Source: Nilaparvata lugens (taxonomy: Eukaryota > Arthropoda > Insecta > Hemiptera > Delphacidae). From it: a stretch of DNA of 64,000 nt. Location: positions 25,436,070 through 25,500,069 of the forward strand of contig NC_052516.1 of the NCBI RefSeq assembly GCF_014356525.2, written 5' to 3'. The position numbers were made by a program, and so were the translations under genes. Shown here one piece after another: positions 20,328 through 29,989 of this stretch (its first letter is position 1; each line of letters begins with the position of its first letter). A model generated the notes under the pieces. The model made no database searches. It was given only the letters and a program-made list of their open reading frames with translations, and was not told the DNA's origin.

Positions 20328-23300
20328 CTAAATCCTACTTACTATTAGTTCCTCACTACTTTGTATCCCAATACTGAATAACCAATGTCTAATTTTTCTT
20401 TTGAACCTATTGAAATTTTCCTCTCCTTTGATTTCTAATGGTATTCTATTAGATATTGTAGGCCCTAAATATCCTAGTGATCTTTGCCCAAACGCTGTAT
20501 TCATTCTTGGTACTTCTTGATTGTAACGTTCTCTTATTCTAGTATTATGGCTATGATTTATGATATGGTTCCTATTTTGATGTTTTTTCATATACCCTAA
20601 TAACAACAATATATACAATTGCCTAACGCTGAGTACTCTATTTTCTATAAATAATTCTACAGTTGAAAACTGGATTTCCCTGTTTCCCATTATTTTCAAA
20701 ATGCGTTTTTGAGTTTTAAATAATGGATCTATAAAACTGAAGTTAGCTGCACCCCAAACTAACAGACCGTACCTTAAAAGAGATTCAACTAATGTTAAGT
20801 ATACAGTTTTTAACATTTCTTTGTCTATGATACGCCTTAATTGATAGAATTTGTATATAAGCTTCCTTATTTTGGCAGTTGTATATGTTATGTGTTTGTT
20901 CCATTTCAATGAATCATCTACTATTATTCCTAAATACTTTATATTGTCAGAGCGTTCTATTAGTGGGCAATTACAATTATTGTTACAATTTCTATCACAA
21001 TTATGGAGCTTCATTGTTGTCATGTGTGGTTTTGTGCTATTTGTTAAAGAAAAAGCTAAAAATTTTGTTTTTTCTGAATTCAATGACAATAAGTTATTTC
21101 TTAACCAACTAGTGATTTTTGTGAGTTCTATCTCTGCTGTTTGGAACACTTCTTCCCAGTTTTTTCCTTGAAAAAGGAGTGCTGTATCGTCAGCAAAGGC
21201 TATAACTCTACCTTGAATTTGAATGGAGCACAACTCATTTGCAAAGATCGAATACAAAATTGGTCCTAAAACTGTTCCTTGAGGTATTCCAAACTTCATG
21301 GAACCCTCTGCACTCATATGGTTCTCAACCTTTGTTTTTTGCTGTCGATTGCTGAGGTAGGATCTGAACCATTCAAGTGGCACTCCTCTTATACCTATTG
21401 CCTCAAGCTTTTTTATTAATAAGTCATGGGAAACAGAGTCGAAGGCCTTTGCTAAATCTAAAAATACTGCTAGACATTTATTCTTTTCCTCTAAATTGCT
21501 AGTTACAAATTTTGATAATTCTAGTACAGCTAATTCTGTACTTATACCTTTGCGGAAGCCAAATTGGTTAGGAGAAAGAATATTATTAATTTCTAAAAAG
21601 CTTATTAATCTTGATTTAACTAGTTTTTCTAAAATTTTTGATACATTGCTAATCAGTGAAATAGGTCTATAATTACTAATAATTAGTTTATCGCCTGCTT
21701 TATGTATAGGTCTGACACAGATTTGCTTCATTGCTCTTGGAAAAGTACCATATAACAAGCTCAGATTAAAAATATGAGTTAAAGGCTTAGAAATTAAATC
21801 TTTTATTCCTTTCAAGGTCCTGTTATCTAATCCATCTAGGCCTGGTGCACTATTGATGTGTAAAGAATCAATTGTGTTTATTATTTCCTTTTCATCTATG
21901 GGGAAAAGAAACATATTACTCTGTACATGCAATTCTGGTACATTATCTGCTATAATTTCGTTAATATTTTTATTCAGACTCTCAGATATTTTGTTAGCCA
22001 TACTCTCTCCAATATTAACAAAGAAATTATTTACATGACTCAATAGTTCTCTAGGATTATCTTTCAGTGTGACTATGTCACCATTAATTTTCAAAGCATT
22101 CAGTTGTATATCCTTTTTCTGATCTGAATCTGTAGCATCCTTGATTATTTTCCATGTCTTCCTTACATCATTGTTTGCTTCATTTAGTTGCATCTTGAAA
22201 TAATTTTCTTTTGTAGTTTGGATGAGTGACGTCAGTGTATTTCTGTATCTTCGGTAGTAGTTAGCGAGTTCTCCGTTCTCTGGGTCCAGCTTCCTTCTTC
22301 TATTTAGAGAATCCCTTGTTCTTATAGCTGAGATAAGTCCTCGTGTTATCCATGGTTTTATGCTCTTGATTCTCTTCTTTTGTCTGTAATGATGTGTATT
22401 GCTCTCCATATGTTTTTGTAGAATTTCTAGGAACTTTTCGTAAGCTGAGTCTGTGTTATTTGACTCAAAAACCTCCGTCCATTGTTCCACTCGCAGTCCT
22501 CTCCTCAAGCCGTTCAAGTTGACAGATTTACAGTTAGTTGAGAGTTGACAGTTAGTTGAGCTCTGTTCATCCCCATTTGTTCTGTCTAACTGATGTTCTT
22601 CCAGTCCAAGAATTGTAATGAAGTGGTCTGTGATACTCGAGTGATACACGATTGGATGGATTTTACTTTTACAGTTGGTCAACATATGATCCAAACAAGA
22701 AGACGTTCCCGCTGTTACTCTGGTAGCCTTTTTAATGCAGTTCTTCAAACCGTGTTCACTCAATAAGTCGTAATAATCATCAAGTTGATAATGCTGATGT
22801 GGCTGTAGCGTATTAATGTTGAAGTCTCCTGCGCAAATAATAAGTTGACCTCTCAGTCTACCAAGCACTGTTTCAAAGTCCTCTAAAAACTCTGTTATGC
22901 TGGCGTAGGAAGGTGATCTGTACACTGCTAATATATTATATCTCTCCTTTGATGTTTGAAGTCGTAGATGAAGAACGTTGGCCTGTCTGATATTTAGTTC
23001 TACCGATTGTACATTGAGATTTTCCTTTGCATATACAATTACTCCATCATTTTGAGTACGATTATTCAAAGAGTGAAAAATATTGTAGTCCTTCAGTTGC
23101 TTCTGTGTATAATCTCTTTTGATCCAGCATTCTGTTAGTATTATTATATCGAAATCATGGGACATATCCTGTAGTTGAATCATCAGGTCATCGAAGTTCT
23201 TCCTAATACTTCTGATATTGAGAGAAAATACAGTTATATTAGAGTGTTGAAGAGCAACGTGGAGTTGTTGTTTATCCTCAATCACACTGTCCTCTATCTC

Positions 23301-23357
23301 ATCCACGGAATCAAGTTCATTTGCCACATCCAGCACGTTATTATTACTCATCATCAT
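20328..23357 (-). CDS. LINE ORF: APE endonuclease-reverse transcriptase
   Basis: 1009 codons starting with three consecutive ATGs at 23357. The endonuclease shows FSLNIRSIRKNF, IILTECW (catalytic Glu), CAGDFNINTL (GDxN) and SITDHF (final His). RT motifs: NYRPISLISNVSKILEKLV, QFGFRKGISTELAVLE, VFLDLAKAFDSVSHDLL, FGIPQGTVLGPILYSIF and AFADDTALL (catalytic FADD at about residue 718). The C terminus has HNTRIRERY and SNRIPLEIK. There is no RNase H. The ORF is intact, so this copy, apart from the helicase frame break, looks recently active. It overlaps the helicase stop by 14 nt. Confidence 0.92.
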   Translation of the reverse strand: MMMSNNNVLDVANELDSVDEIEDSVIEDKQQLHVALQHSNITVFSLNIRSIRKNFDDLMIQLQDMSHDFDIIILTECWIKRDYTQKQLKDYNIFHSLNNRTQNDGVIVYAKENLNVQSVELNIRQANVLHLRLQTSKERYNILAVYRSPSYASITEFLEDFETVLGRLRGQLIICAGDFNINTLQPHQHYQLDDYYDLLSEHGLKNCIKKATRVTAGTSSCLDHMLTNCKSKIHPIVYHSSITDHFITILGLEEHQLDRTNGDEQSSTNCQLSTNCKSVNLNGLRRGLRVEQWTEVFESNNTDSAYEKFLEILQKHMESNTHHYRQKKRIKSIKPWITRGLISAIRTRDSLNRRRKLDPENGELANYYRRYRNTLTSLIQTTKENYFKMQLNEANNDVRKTWKIIKDATDSDQKKDIQLNALKINGDIVTLKDNPRELLSHVNNFFVNIGESMANKISESLNKNINEIIADNVPELHVQSNMFLFPIDEKEIINTIDSLHINSAPGLDGLDNRTLKGIKDLISKPLTHIFNLSLLYGTFPRAMKQICVRPIHKAGDKLIISNYRPISLISNVSKILEKLVKSRLISFLEINNILSPNQFGFRKGISTELAVLELSKFVTSNLEEKNKCLAVFLDLAKAFDSVSHDLLIKKLEAIGIRGVPLEWFRSYLSNRQQKTKVENHMSAEGSMKFGIPQGTVLGPILYSIFANELCSIQIQGRVIAFADDTALLFQGKNWEEVFQTAEIELTKITSWLRNNLLSLNSEKTKFLAFSLTNSTKPHMTTMKLHNCDRNCNNNCNCPLIERSDNIKYLGIIVDDSLKWNKHITYTTAKIRKLIYKFYQLRRIIDKEMLKTVYLTLVESLLRYGLLVWGAANFSFIDPLFKTQKRILKIMGNREIQFSTVELFIENRVLSVRQLYILLLLGYMKKHQNRNHIINHSHNTRIRERYNQEVPRMNTAFGQRSLGYLGPTISNRIPLEIKGEENFNRFKRKIRHWLFSIGIQSSEELIVSRI

Positions 23358-23889
23358 GCTTATTCATACGCACCCCTCCATGCTTGTTCTCCTCTATTTT
23401 CCTCTGCCATCTCATTATATATTTATCATCAAAGCTTAATGTGTTTTTTATAAGCAATGATATGAGATCATTCTCCGCTGTTGTTAGATAGTTGAAACTA
23501 TGAGTGTGCCTACTGAGTGCTACAATCACATGACTTTCACTGTTATAGATCTCTAGATCCTTTGAATTTGTCCTCACTAGAATAACATTTCTATAAGTAA
23601 GACCTTGTGCTTCGTGTATCGTGTGAATTTTTATTGTTTTATCAATCCTGTCACCTAGTAACTCTTGAATAATTTTTTTCTCATTCTGCGTGTATGTTAA
23701 TACAAGTGTTTCTGGATCAAGCTGTGGAAGACCGCCGTTAAAGATGGTCTTCCTAATTGAGCGAAGAGTTCCACTAGTTGTTTCAATTTTACCATAGAAT
23801 TTGGATAGTGCGCAGCATACATCGATCGGACATCTTCTAGTTAAAGTCACTTTCCGTGTGGACTCACAAAAACTGAAGGATGAGACCAT
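23344..23889 (-). CDS. LINE middle ORF, 3' part: helicase motifs IV-VI (frame-shifted continuation)
   Basis: The sequence continues the helicase after the frame break: TRRCPIDVCCALSKFYG, LVLTYTQNEKK (motif IV), IHTIHEAQGLTYRNVILVR (motif V) and VALSRHTHSFNYL (motif VI, with the Arg finger region). It ends NKHDDE and a stop at 23344. That stop lies inside the ATGATGATGAGTAA overlap with the next ORF. All six motifs are therefore present at this locus, but in two frames. Either this copy is a mutant or one base is miscalled. There is no sign of an independent start for this part. Confidence 0.8.
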   Translation of the reverse strand: MVSSFSFCESTRKVTLTRRCPIDVCCALSKFYGKIETTSGTLRSIRKTIFNGGLPQLDPETLVLTYTQNEKKIIQELLGDRIDKTIKIHTIHEAQGLTYRNVILVRTNSKDLEIYNSESHVIVALSRHTHSFNYLTTAENDLISLLIKNTLSFDDKYIMRWQRKIEENKHGGVRMNKHDDE

Positions 23890-25280
23890 CTAACTTTCAG
23901 TCCACTCCTTTCGATGTAAGGAATCTGTTTAGAATCACCAAGTAGGAAAACTTCGGAGCATCCTGATAATTTCGCAATGAAACCAATGTAGCCAGCATGC
24001 ATCAGTACAGCCTCATCTATAAAGACACGATGATATTTCTTGCCCACTCCATTTATAATGAAAGATGAAACGGTTCTGTAATCTGATCTTATTATCTTTC
24101 TACAGTAATCCTTACCGTACTTATGAATGACAGCCTCTCTGATGTCTTTGATTCCTGCTCTTGTTTGACTGAGAACTAAATCTATTCCTGGTTTATGCTG
24201 GTTCAGTATTTCAAACGTCTTTCCACACCCTGGCACACCATCTATCCACGTAATATTAGGAAGACTTGAAGCAGAAATGTCAATTGATGATATTTTCTGA
24301 TACAGCTCACCGTTTAACATGAGTTGTGTATCTCTACTAACAAGAATGTATTTTTCTTTTGTTAAGAATCTTTTATTACTCTCGTTGAATTCCACGTAGG
24401 TTCCTTCGTTATCCAAGCAGAAGCCCATTCTATAACTTTTCCTAGTTGGCCATAGAAATGTTCTTAGATTATTATCATAAATATTCATCTCTTTACGCTT
24501 TATCTCTATTAGGTACGAATAAGAGCTCAATAAGTTTTTTTTTGTAATGTTAGTCAGAATTTCATAGTAAATAATAGAATTTATCTGATCATGTTGACTC
24601 AGAAGATTTCTGAGCTCCAGCATACTATTTATAAATTCATGTTTGGGTGGTTTTTCAGGTAAGTATCCCGTTGGACATGGTTTCTCATTGTTTTTCTCTT
24701 CTGGAATATTTAAAAATGTAAGATTATTTATACCCTTGTAGTAAAACACATATTTAATGTGTTTTGTTGCCAAGACAGTACTTAAGAGATCAATACAAGA
24801 TACATCAGCCATGGTTCCAAAAAAATCAATTCCAACTGTCAGAGCTTGTTTATCTGAAGCCCATTCATCGATCATAGATAGTAATATTTCTAGATTGGAA
24901 AGCAAGTTACTATTATCTGTCAATAAAAACAAATTGAGTATTTTCAATGTCTCGTCGAATTTCACCGACGCATCAATTTGCTTTGTTTGTGAAAATATAG
25001 TAGTTAGACTATTGAAGTAATCAATGCTCATACATTTCCTATTTACTACGGTAGCAATGCCCTTGGAAATATTTACTTTTCCGTTTTTTACGCTGGCGAA
25101 GGAAATATTCAGGTCAGTGTAACCTCCAAAATTAAATACGAGTGATGTCCTACTTTTTGATCTTTGTTGAACTCTATATGTATAATTCAAATTACCTAAA
25201 ATTTCATTAATATCCATCACAATATTTCCAGTCTGATTTATTATTTTTTGAGAACAATATATATTTTTAAACAATCCCAT
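23847..25280 (-). CDS. LINE middle ORF, 5' part: novel N-terminal region and helicase motifs I-III
   Basis: The first ATG is at 25280, 11 nt before the ORF1 stop codon. Residues 1-340 (from MGLFKNIYCSQK) match nothing I know and are rich in Asn/Leu/Ile. A superfamily 1 helicase core of the RNA-virus type then begins: Walker A DGVPGCGKT at about residue 345, FIDEAVL (Walker B/motif II) and FLLGDSKQIPYI (motif III). The reading ends shortly after motif III because of a frame change at about 23850-23890; motifs IV-VI continue in the next frame. The lineage (alphavirus-like Viral_helicase1 type) is inferred from the GVPGCGKT and GDSKQIPYI forms. Confidence 0.8.
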   Translation of the reverse strand: MGLFKNIYCSQKIINQTGNIVMDINEILGNLNYTYRVQQRSKSRTSLVFNFGGYTDLNISFASVKNGKVNISKGIATVVNRKCMSIDYFNSLTTIFSQTKQIDASVKFDETLKILNLFLLTDNSNLLSNLEILLSMIDEWASDKQALTVGIDFFGTMADVSCIDLLSTVLATKHIKYVFYYKGINNLTFLNIPEEKNNEKPCPTGYLPEKPPKHEFINSMLELRNLLSQHDQINSIIYYEILTNITKKNLLSSYSYLIEIKRKEMNIYDNNLRTFLWPTRKSYRMGFCLDNEGTYVEFNESNKRFLTKEKYILVSRDTQLMLNGELYQKISSIDISASSLPNITWIDGVPGCGKTFEILNQHKPGIDLVLSQTRAGIKDIREAVIHKYGKDYCRKIIRSDYRTVSSFIINGVGKKYHRVFIDEAVLMHAGYIGFIAKLSGCSEVFLLGDSKQIPYIERSGLKVRWSHPSVFVSPHGK

Positions 25281-26583
25281 AATTAGTCTTTTCAATCAAT
25301 TGCTGCAATGATTTCTGGTGGCTAGGACATTGTGGATCGTGAACTTTATGATTTGATGGCTTTTTGTTCTTCTTACAATTGCTACATATTGCTTCCTTGG
25401 CGGTATTTGGACAATCTTTAGTACTATGATCTTCAGCACAGTGACCGCAGACTTCACTTTCTTTTTTGCAATACTTTGAAACGTGACCAAAGCACTGGCA
25501 CTTGAAGCACCGTTGAACCGAAATAAAGTCATTTAACCTGCAAGAAGTCATGTCGACAAAGACTCGTTTCCTATTTATTAGAATTCTTCTTATCTCGGGC
25601 TCACATTCAATGATCCAATGAACTACTTCCTTGTTCTTTGGTCCAACCTTGTAGAGAGGCTTACATCCGTTTAAAAATGATTCTTTTCCTAGTTCAGAGA
25701 TAGCAAAGTTTTTGTTGAAAATACTCTCGGCTAGTTCCTCTTTGCTTAAATCACTAGGGACATCGTAAATTATTAAACGTGGCTTCCTATTCTGTGGTTC
25801 AACTATTTTCAAATTTTTCATATTTCCAGTCTTCAACGCCTCATTTTCAATGATTTTCTTCTTGTCCTCTTCCGAATTCAGAAAAATCATGAGGCCACCT
25901 CCTCTAACATTCACGGTCTTTTTAACTCTAATATCGTCTTTGTTTTTGATATTCTCCCGCAATACATTTTTAATAATTCTACTGTTTTCCACTTCGTTCA
26001 GGACTGGTTTGACTGGCTGCAACATAACTATATGCTCCTGTGGTTGTAGTTTCCTAACATTGTTCCCTGCAACTTTATTGTCCTTCAATTTTCCTGGCAA
26101 CTGCACCATATCAGCATAGCTTAACATAGGCCTACTTTCACTTTGTTTCATAGTGTCTACCGCCTTATTTATATTTTTAAGGGACTCCTGAATACCCTTA
26201 TTAGTGTTTCCGAGCCCTGCCGCTAGCTGTGAAATTGTCACTGACCTTGTTTCTAGTTTGACGATTGTTTCCGACAATTCATTAGTTATTGAAATAAATC
26301 TGTCGAAATCAGCCCTCAGAACTTTTCTTTTTTCAAATTCCGCTTCCGCCCATAGATTAAGTTCGTGCTTTATCTGCTTTAAAAGTTCATAATCCTTTGA
26401 AAATTCATTGCTGATTACCTTTGATGTAGATTGCTCTGCTGGTTTCTCCATTGTAGGGGACTCCTGGACCTGTCCTGAAGATGATGATTGCTCCTGCTCT
26501 TCTCCCACTTCCTCGAATTCCGGAATTAATCCATATGGCGCCCTGACCGGTGATCTCATACGTAACGTAACGGATGGATTCAC
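25267..26583 (-). CDS. LINE ORF1: gag-like nucleic-acid-binding protein with zinc knuckles
   Basis: 438 codons from the GTG at 26583; the first ATG in frame is at about 26559 and is the more likely start. The N-terminal third is acidic and Ser/Gln-rich, followed by a probable helical region, then RRM-like or Pre-C2HC-type sequence (RKPRLIIYDVPSDLSKEEL). Cys/His clusters come at about residue 358 onward: CFKCQCFGHVSKYC, CGHCAEDHSTKDC and a CSNC...H...C third knuckle. This layout is typical of Jockey/I-type ORF1 proteins that bind LINE RNA. Its stop overlaps the start of the next ORF by 14 nt. The frame is uninterrupted. Confidence 0.85.
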   Translation of the reverse strand: MNPSVTLRMRSPVRAPYGLIPEFEEVGEEQEQSSSSGQVQESPTMEKPAEQSTSKVISNEFSKDYELLKQIKHELNLWAEAEFEKRKVLRADFDRFISITNELSETIVKLETRSVTISQLAAGLGNTNKGIQESLKNINKAVDTMKQSESRPMLSYADMVQLPGKLKDNKVAGNNVRKLQPQEHIVMLQPVKPVLNEVENSRIIKNVLRENIKNKDDIRVKKTVNVRGGGLMIFLNSEEDKKKIIENEALKTGNMKNLKIVEPQNRKPRLIIYDVPSDLSKEELAESIFNKNFAISELGKESFLNGCKPLYKVGPKNKEVVHWIIECEPEIRRILINRKRVFVDMTSCRLNDFISVQRCFKCQCFGHVSKYCKKESEVCGHCAEDHSTKDCPNTAKEAICSNCKKNKKPSNHKVHDPQCPSHQKSLQQLIEKTNYGIV

Positions 26584-26713
26584 TAGTCTATCAGCTATAA
26601 CTCACTTTTGCAATAATCACAACACAATTGTTATTATGTTCCGCAGCTCTAAACAACGATGTTTACTACTCGGCGTCTCAATTAAGAATCAATATAGTAA
26701 TCTAAACCTATCA

Positions 26714-28618
26714 AAGTATAGGTAATACTTGGATATTAGTGTCTATTTAGGCAGGGGTATATTTTATGTTGATTTTCTGAGTGGAGGGTTGTTTGTTATA
26801 TTCAACAAGTACCGGTAAAGATATAAGTAGCCTACAAGGGTCTGTCGATGAATTTTATATAATATTATTCCCATTCAGTGTAATGGGACTATTCATACTT
26901 GCTTGGTTGGGCTGAGTGGGAATAGTCCAATCAGAACTCATGAAAATCATATTTTCACTGATACTGATATAGGCCTATGTGAAAATCCAGCTTTATTCTA
27001 TAAGCTGAAATTATGTCCCACTTGTCCAAGAAAATTGAGTTTGTTTTTTCTAGTCAAAAACGGAAATGCTGAAGTTAGTTAGACATTATTTGAAGGAATT
27101 GGATGGAAAATTTTCAATTACGAGCAGTTAAAAGGTAGGAATAGAACACCAACGTCGTTAAACAATAAACGAAAAATTGAAGTGTAATTTTATTCTGTAT
27201 CAGTGTTGAACTGAGCATCATCCCAGTGATTCAAGTTGAAAATTTAATGGATTCTATAATAGTTCAATCCTAGTGGAACAGACTTAAATAAAATTGAAGA
27301 AGACGAGGAATCATAAGATGTATGCAGGAATGTTGGTTATTTCCAATGATGTAAGTACATAACTTTATTAAGTACTGGTACCGTAATCTACTAACTCATA
27401 ACTTTTATTGGAAAAAACTATAAAAAAAACAATGAATACATTGCAATTAACTTTACACTGCTTGGGTTCAAAAGCCAAAAGGGGTGTGAATTTCATTTTG
27501 TCTTTTTATATGAGACTTCTTACTTTTTCATCTAAAATGTTTTATTTTTATTTTAAATAATTCAATATTTTATTATAATCAATGCATTCTCTTCTTCATG
27601 TTGTTACTTCTTCCAAGCTCATCAACTACTAATTCTAGGAGCTATTTTATGAAGAAATTAATTTAAAATTTAAATGAAAAGATTTTAATTTAAATTTTAA
27701 TGTTAATGGTAAAGCGTTGAGTGATCTTGAATCACTTTTACTAAGGAAATAAGGATAGGCCTATGACATTTTATGTTTTAATTAACCAACATTTCTAAAA
27801 TAAAATGCAATAAGTTTTATTCAGAGTTGTAATAGGTGAGAATCTAAACAAATTGAGTATACTCTTGATGAATAGATCAACTATTACAGCATCAACACCT
27901 GCAATACAACATGAAAAATATGAATTATTTTTTATTGTTTTTTTTAAGAGTACTACCCCAGTCATGAATAATTATTATTACCGTCTTGAAGTTTCAAGTT
28001 CCACTAGAAATAGCAAATCGTACTCATGATATAAATATCAGTATATTAATAGTAATTGCCTTTATTAATTTAATATACAACAGTTTGTTTGTAAATCCGG
28101 ACGGATTTTATCCATGTGGCGAATGCCAATATAATGACATTATTATCTTACATTGTAATACTTATAGAAAAATATTTCTGTAACAAATTGTTGATTATTT
28201 GATTAATATAAAGACAATTACTACGGTACTACTATTTATATCTCAACCAGTATTTCAAGTTTGAATTATTTGATATCCTATACTATTTAACGAGCAGCTT
28301 CTGTTTATATGTTTATATCTTCAGATGTTTATATGTTTGTATTTCACCGGATCTCGAGAACGCCTCTAACGATTCTCACGAAATTCAGAACATAGGTTTA
28401 TAATATAAAGATTTGATTGCACTAGGTCTCATCCCTGGGAAAACTCGCTGAAGGACATTAAAAAGATATTTATTATTCATTCTTGGGAAAACAGCTGATA
28501 ATAATTATTTCGTCGTCTGTTGGTGATGGAAGTGAGTGAGCGAGTACATGTGTGTGGGACTGTGTCAAAATTATGACTCAGCTGTTGAACTTTTGTAATC
28601 ATTCAATGAGGTACTTAG
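26714..28618. other. Gene-free AT-rich stretch
   Basis: No exon, RNA gene or element with clear ends. A small inverted repeat (ATTCCCATTCAG...CTGAGTGGGAAT) lies at 26870-26930. From about 28330 there is a TTTCACCGGATCTCGAGAAC...CCTGGGAAAACTCGCTGAAGG stretch that looks like an interspersed repeat, though I have no second copy here. Confidence 0.45.
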
Positions 28619-28757
28619 TGCCGGTTGCAAAAAAGCCGGGTTATTTTCAATCCTGATTAATTACAGTATATCTATCTTTTTGAAATGGTCTTCTCTTATT
28701 TGGCTCACGTGAAGTTAAACAGGATTAAAATTTAACCAGCTTTTGTGCAACTGGGCC
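28619..28757. mobile_element. Short MITE
   Basis: The left end CCGGTTGCAAAAAAGCCGGG pairs with the reversed right end GCCCAGTTGCACAAAAGCTG, both continuing into an ATCCTG segment. The element is 139 bp with no ORF. Confidence 0.7.
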
Positions 28758-29154
28758 TTTTTGTGGGGAATTTTTGCATTCCTCTGGATATTAATCTCAA
28801 TTTACTGTGATTAGATAGAACATTTCTGTATGAATGTTATCATAATTTCTTCTTTCGTAATAAATTTTGTATGCTTTTGTACTCCAGAGCGAAGCTTGGT
28901 CCCCTATATTATATTTTATTTGTGATTCCTGTAAGTGTTCTAGGTATGATATATATAGGATGAATAGGAAATATTTGTAAAATATATCATCGAAGAAATG
29001 CTGTGGTTCGTTCATGTTTGGGAGCAGAATATTATAAAATTAGAATCAAAACTTTTGTTGAATATAATGTAAATGACCTACAGTCTACAATAATAGCTGA
29101 GACAACTTTACACGGATTCGAACGAGCAACAATTCACAGAAGTCATAAAATATT

Positions 29155-29700
29155 TCTACCTTTTCCCCCTTCTTCTTTCTCTTCTTTTTCCTCCTCCTTT
29201 TCTACTTTCTCTTCTCCTTCCTCCTCTTCTTCTTCATCTACTTCTCCTTCCTTCTCCTCTTCTTCTTCCTCCTTTTTCTCTTCCTTCTCTTTCACTTGTT
29301 CACCTTCTCCTACCACCTTCTTCTCCACTTTTCCACCCGTCATCAACCTATTTTCCTTCCTCTTCTCCTTCCACCCTTTCACCCCCACTTTGGCACACGG
29401 CAATTCGCAACACCACACGACATTTGTCAATCACTCTTTCTCCGGTTTTGTTTTGCAATTTATTCGCGGATAACTCAATGTTTGCACAAACTTCCCGACG
29501 AGCACTAGTATAACATCTCCATTCCTTCCACATGTTACACATCCACTTATCACTCTTCTTCTCCTCCTCCGCCAATCATTCGCCTTCTCCCTCCCCCCTT
29601 TTCGTTCAATTCTCATCCCCTTCTCTATAAAAATCTCCCACACTATATATTCTTCTTTTCCATTCATCTCCCAGTCCCGAATTTCTGTTCTCACTTGTCA
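29155..29700 (+). repeat. Polypyrimidine (CTT/TCC)-rich tract
   Basis: About 550 bp with a strong C+T bias on this strand. ORFs on both strands over it are low-complexity artefacts. It lies just before a candidate first exon at 29730. Confidence 0.8.
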
Positions 29701-29729
29701 CGTGCTTCGCAAATTGTAGCAAAGTTAGG

Positions 29730-29796
29730 ATGAAGGAGTTTGGTTCAAATCATTCAGCAAATAAGCAGTATCACCCTTTATGTTGTGATAAGACAG
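29730..29796 (+). CDS. Candidate alternative first exon (phase 1 donor)
   Basis: ATG at 29730 opens MKEFGSNHSANKQYHPLCCD and leaves as ACAG|GTAGCA in phase 1. A stronger donor, CCAG|GTAGGT, lies at 29827/29828, but the frame stops before it, so that version would be an untranslated exon. Support comes mainly from sharing its exit phase with the candidates at 35667, 38575, 50989 and 52559. Confidence 0.3.
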
Positions 29797-29989
29797 GTAG
29801 CAGTGATAACCAGTAGTCTCAATCCAGGTAGGTCTGATTTAAATTTTGATTCACTACCGATATAAAATAAATGGAAAAATGCTTTCATGGCAGATAAATT
29901 AATTTGAATTTGGAAAAATACTTTCTGTTTCTGTGTTGTAGTTGAGAGTAATGTTGTGGAATACAGTACGATTTATATAATATTCTTAA

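Larger units (their letters stand above)
19990..26713 (-). mobile_element. Helicase-carrying three-ORF LINE (Jockey-like)
   Basis: On the minus strand, in order: ORF1 (26583-25267, zinc knuckles), a middle ORF (25280-23344, SF1 helicase, one frameshift), and the endonuclease-RT ORF (23357-20328). A 3' UTR of about 300 bp follows, with a terminal hairpin and an (ATT)n tail. A possible 7-bp target duplication AAGTATA (19986-19992 and 26714-26720) would set the ends; this is weak. Viral-type helicases in insect LINE polyproteins have been reported (from memory), but the separate-ORF layout deserves attention. Confidence 0.85.

Noticed and set aside
27319..27351. ATG exon-like MYAGMLVISND followed by GTAAGT
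   Set aside because: Exits in phase 0, unlike the other candidates, and shows how easily short ATG-donor pairs occur by chance.
29003..29694. Ser/Phe-rich and Glu/Lys-rich ORFs
   Set aside because: Composition artefacts of the polypyrimidine tract.
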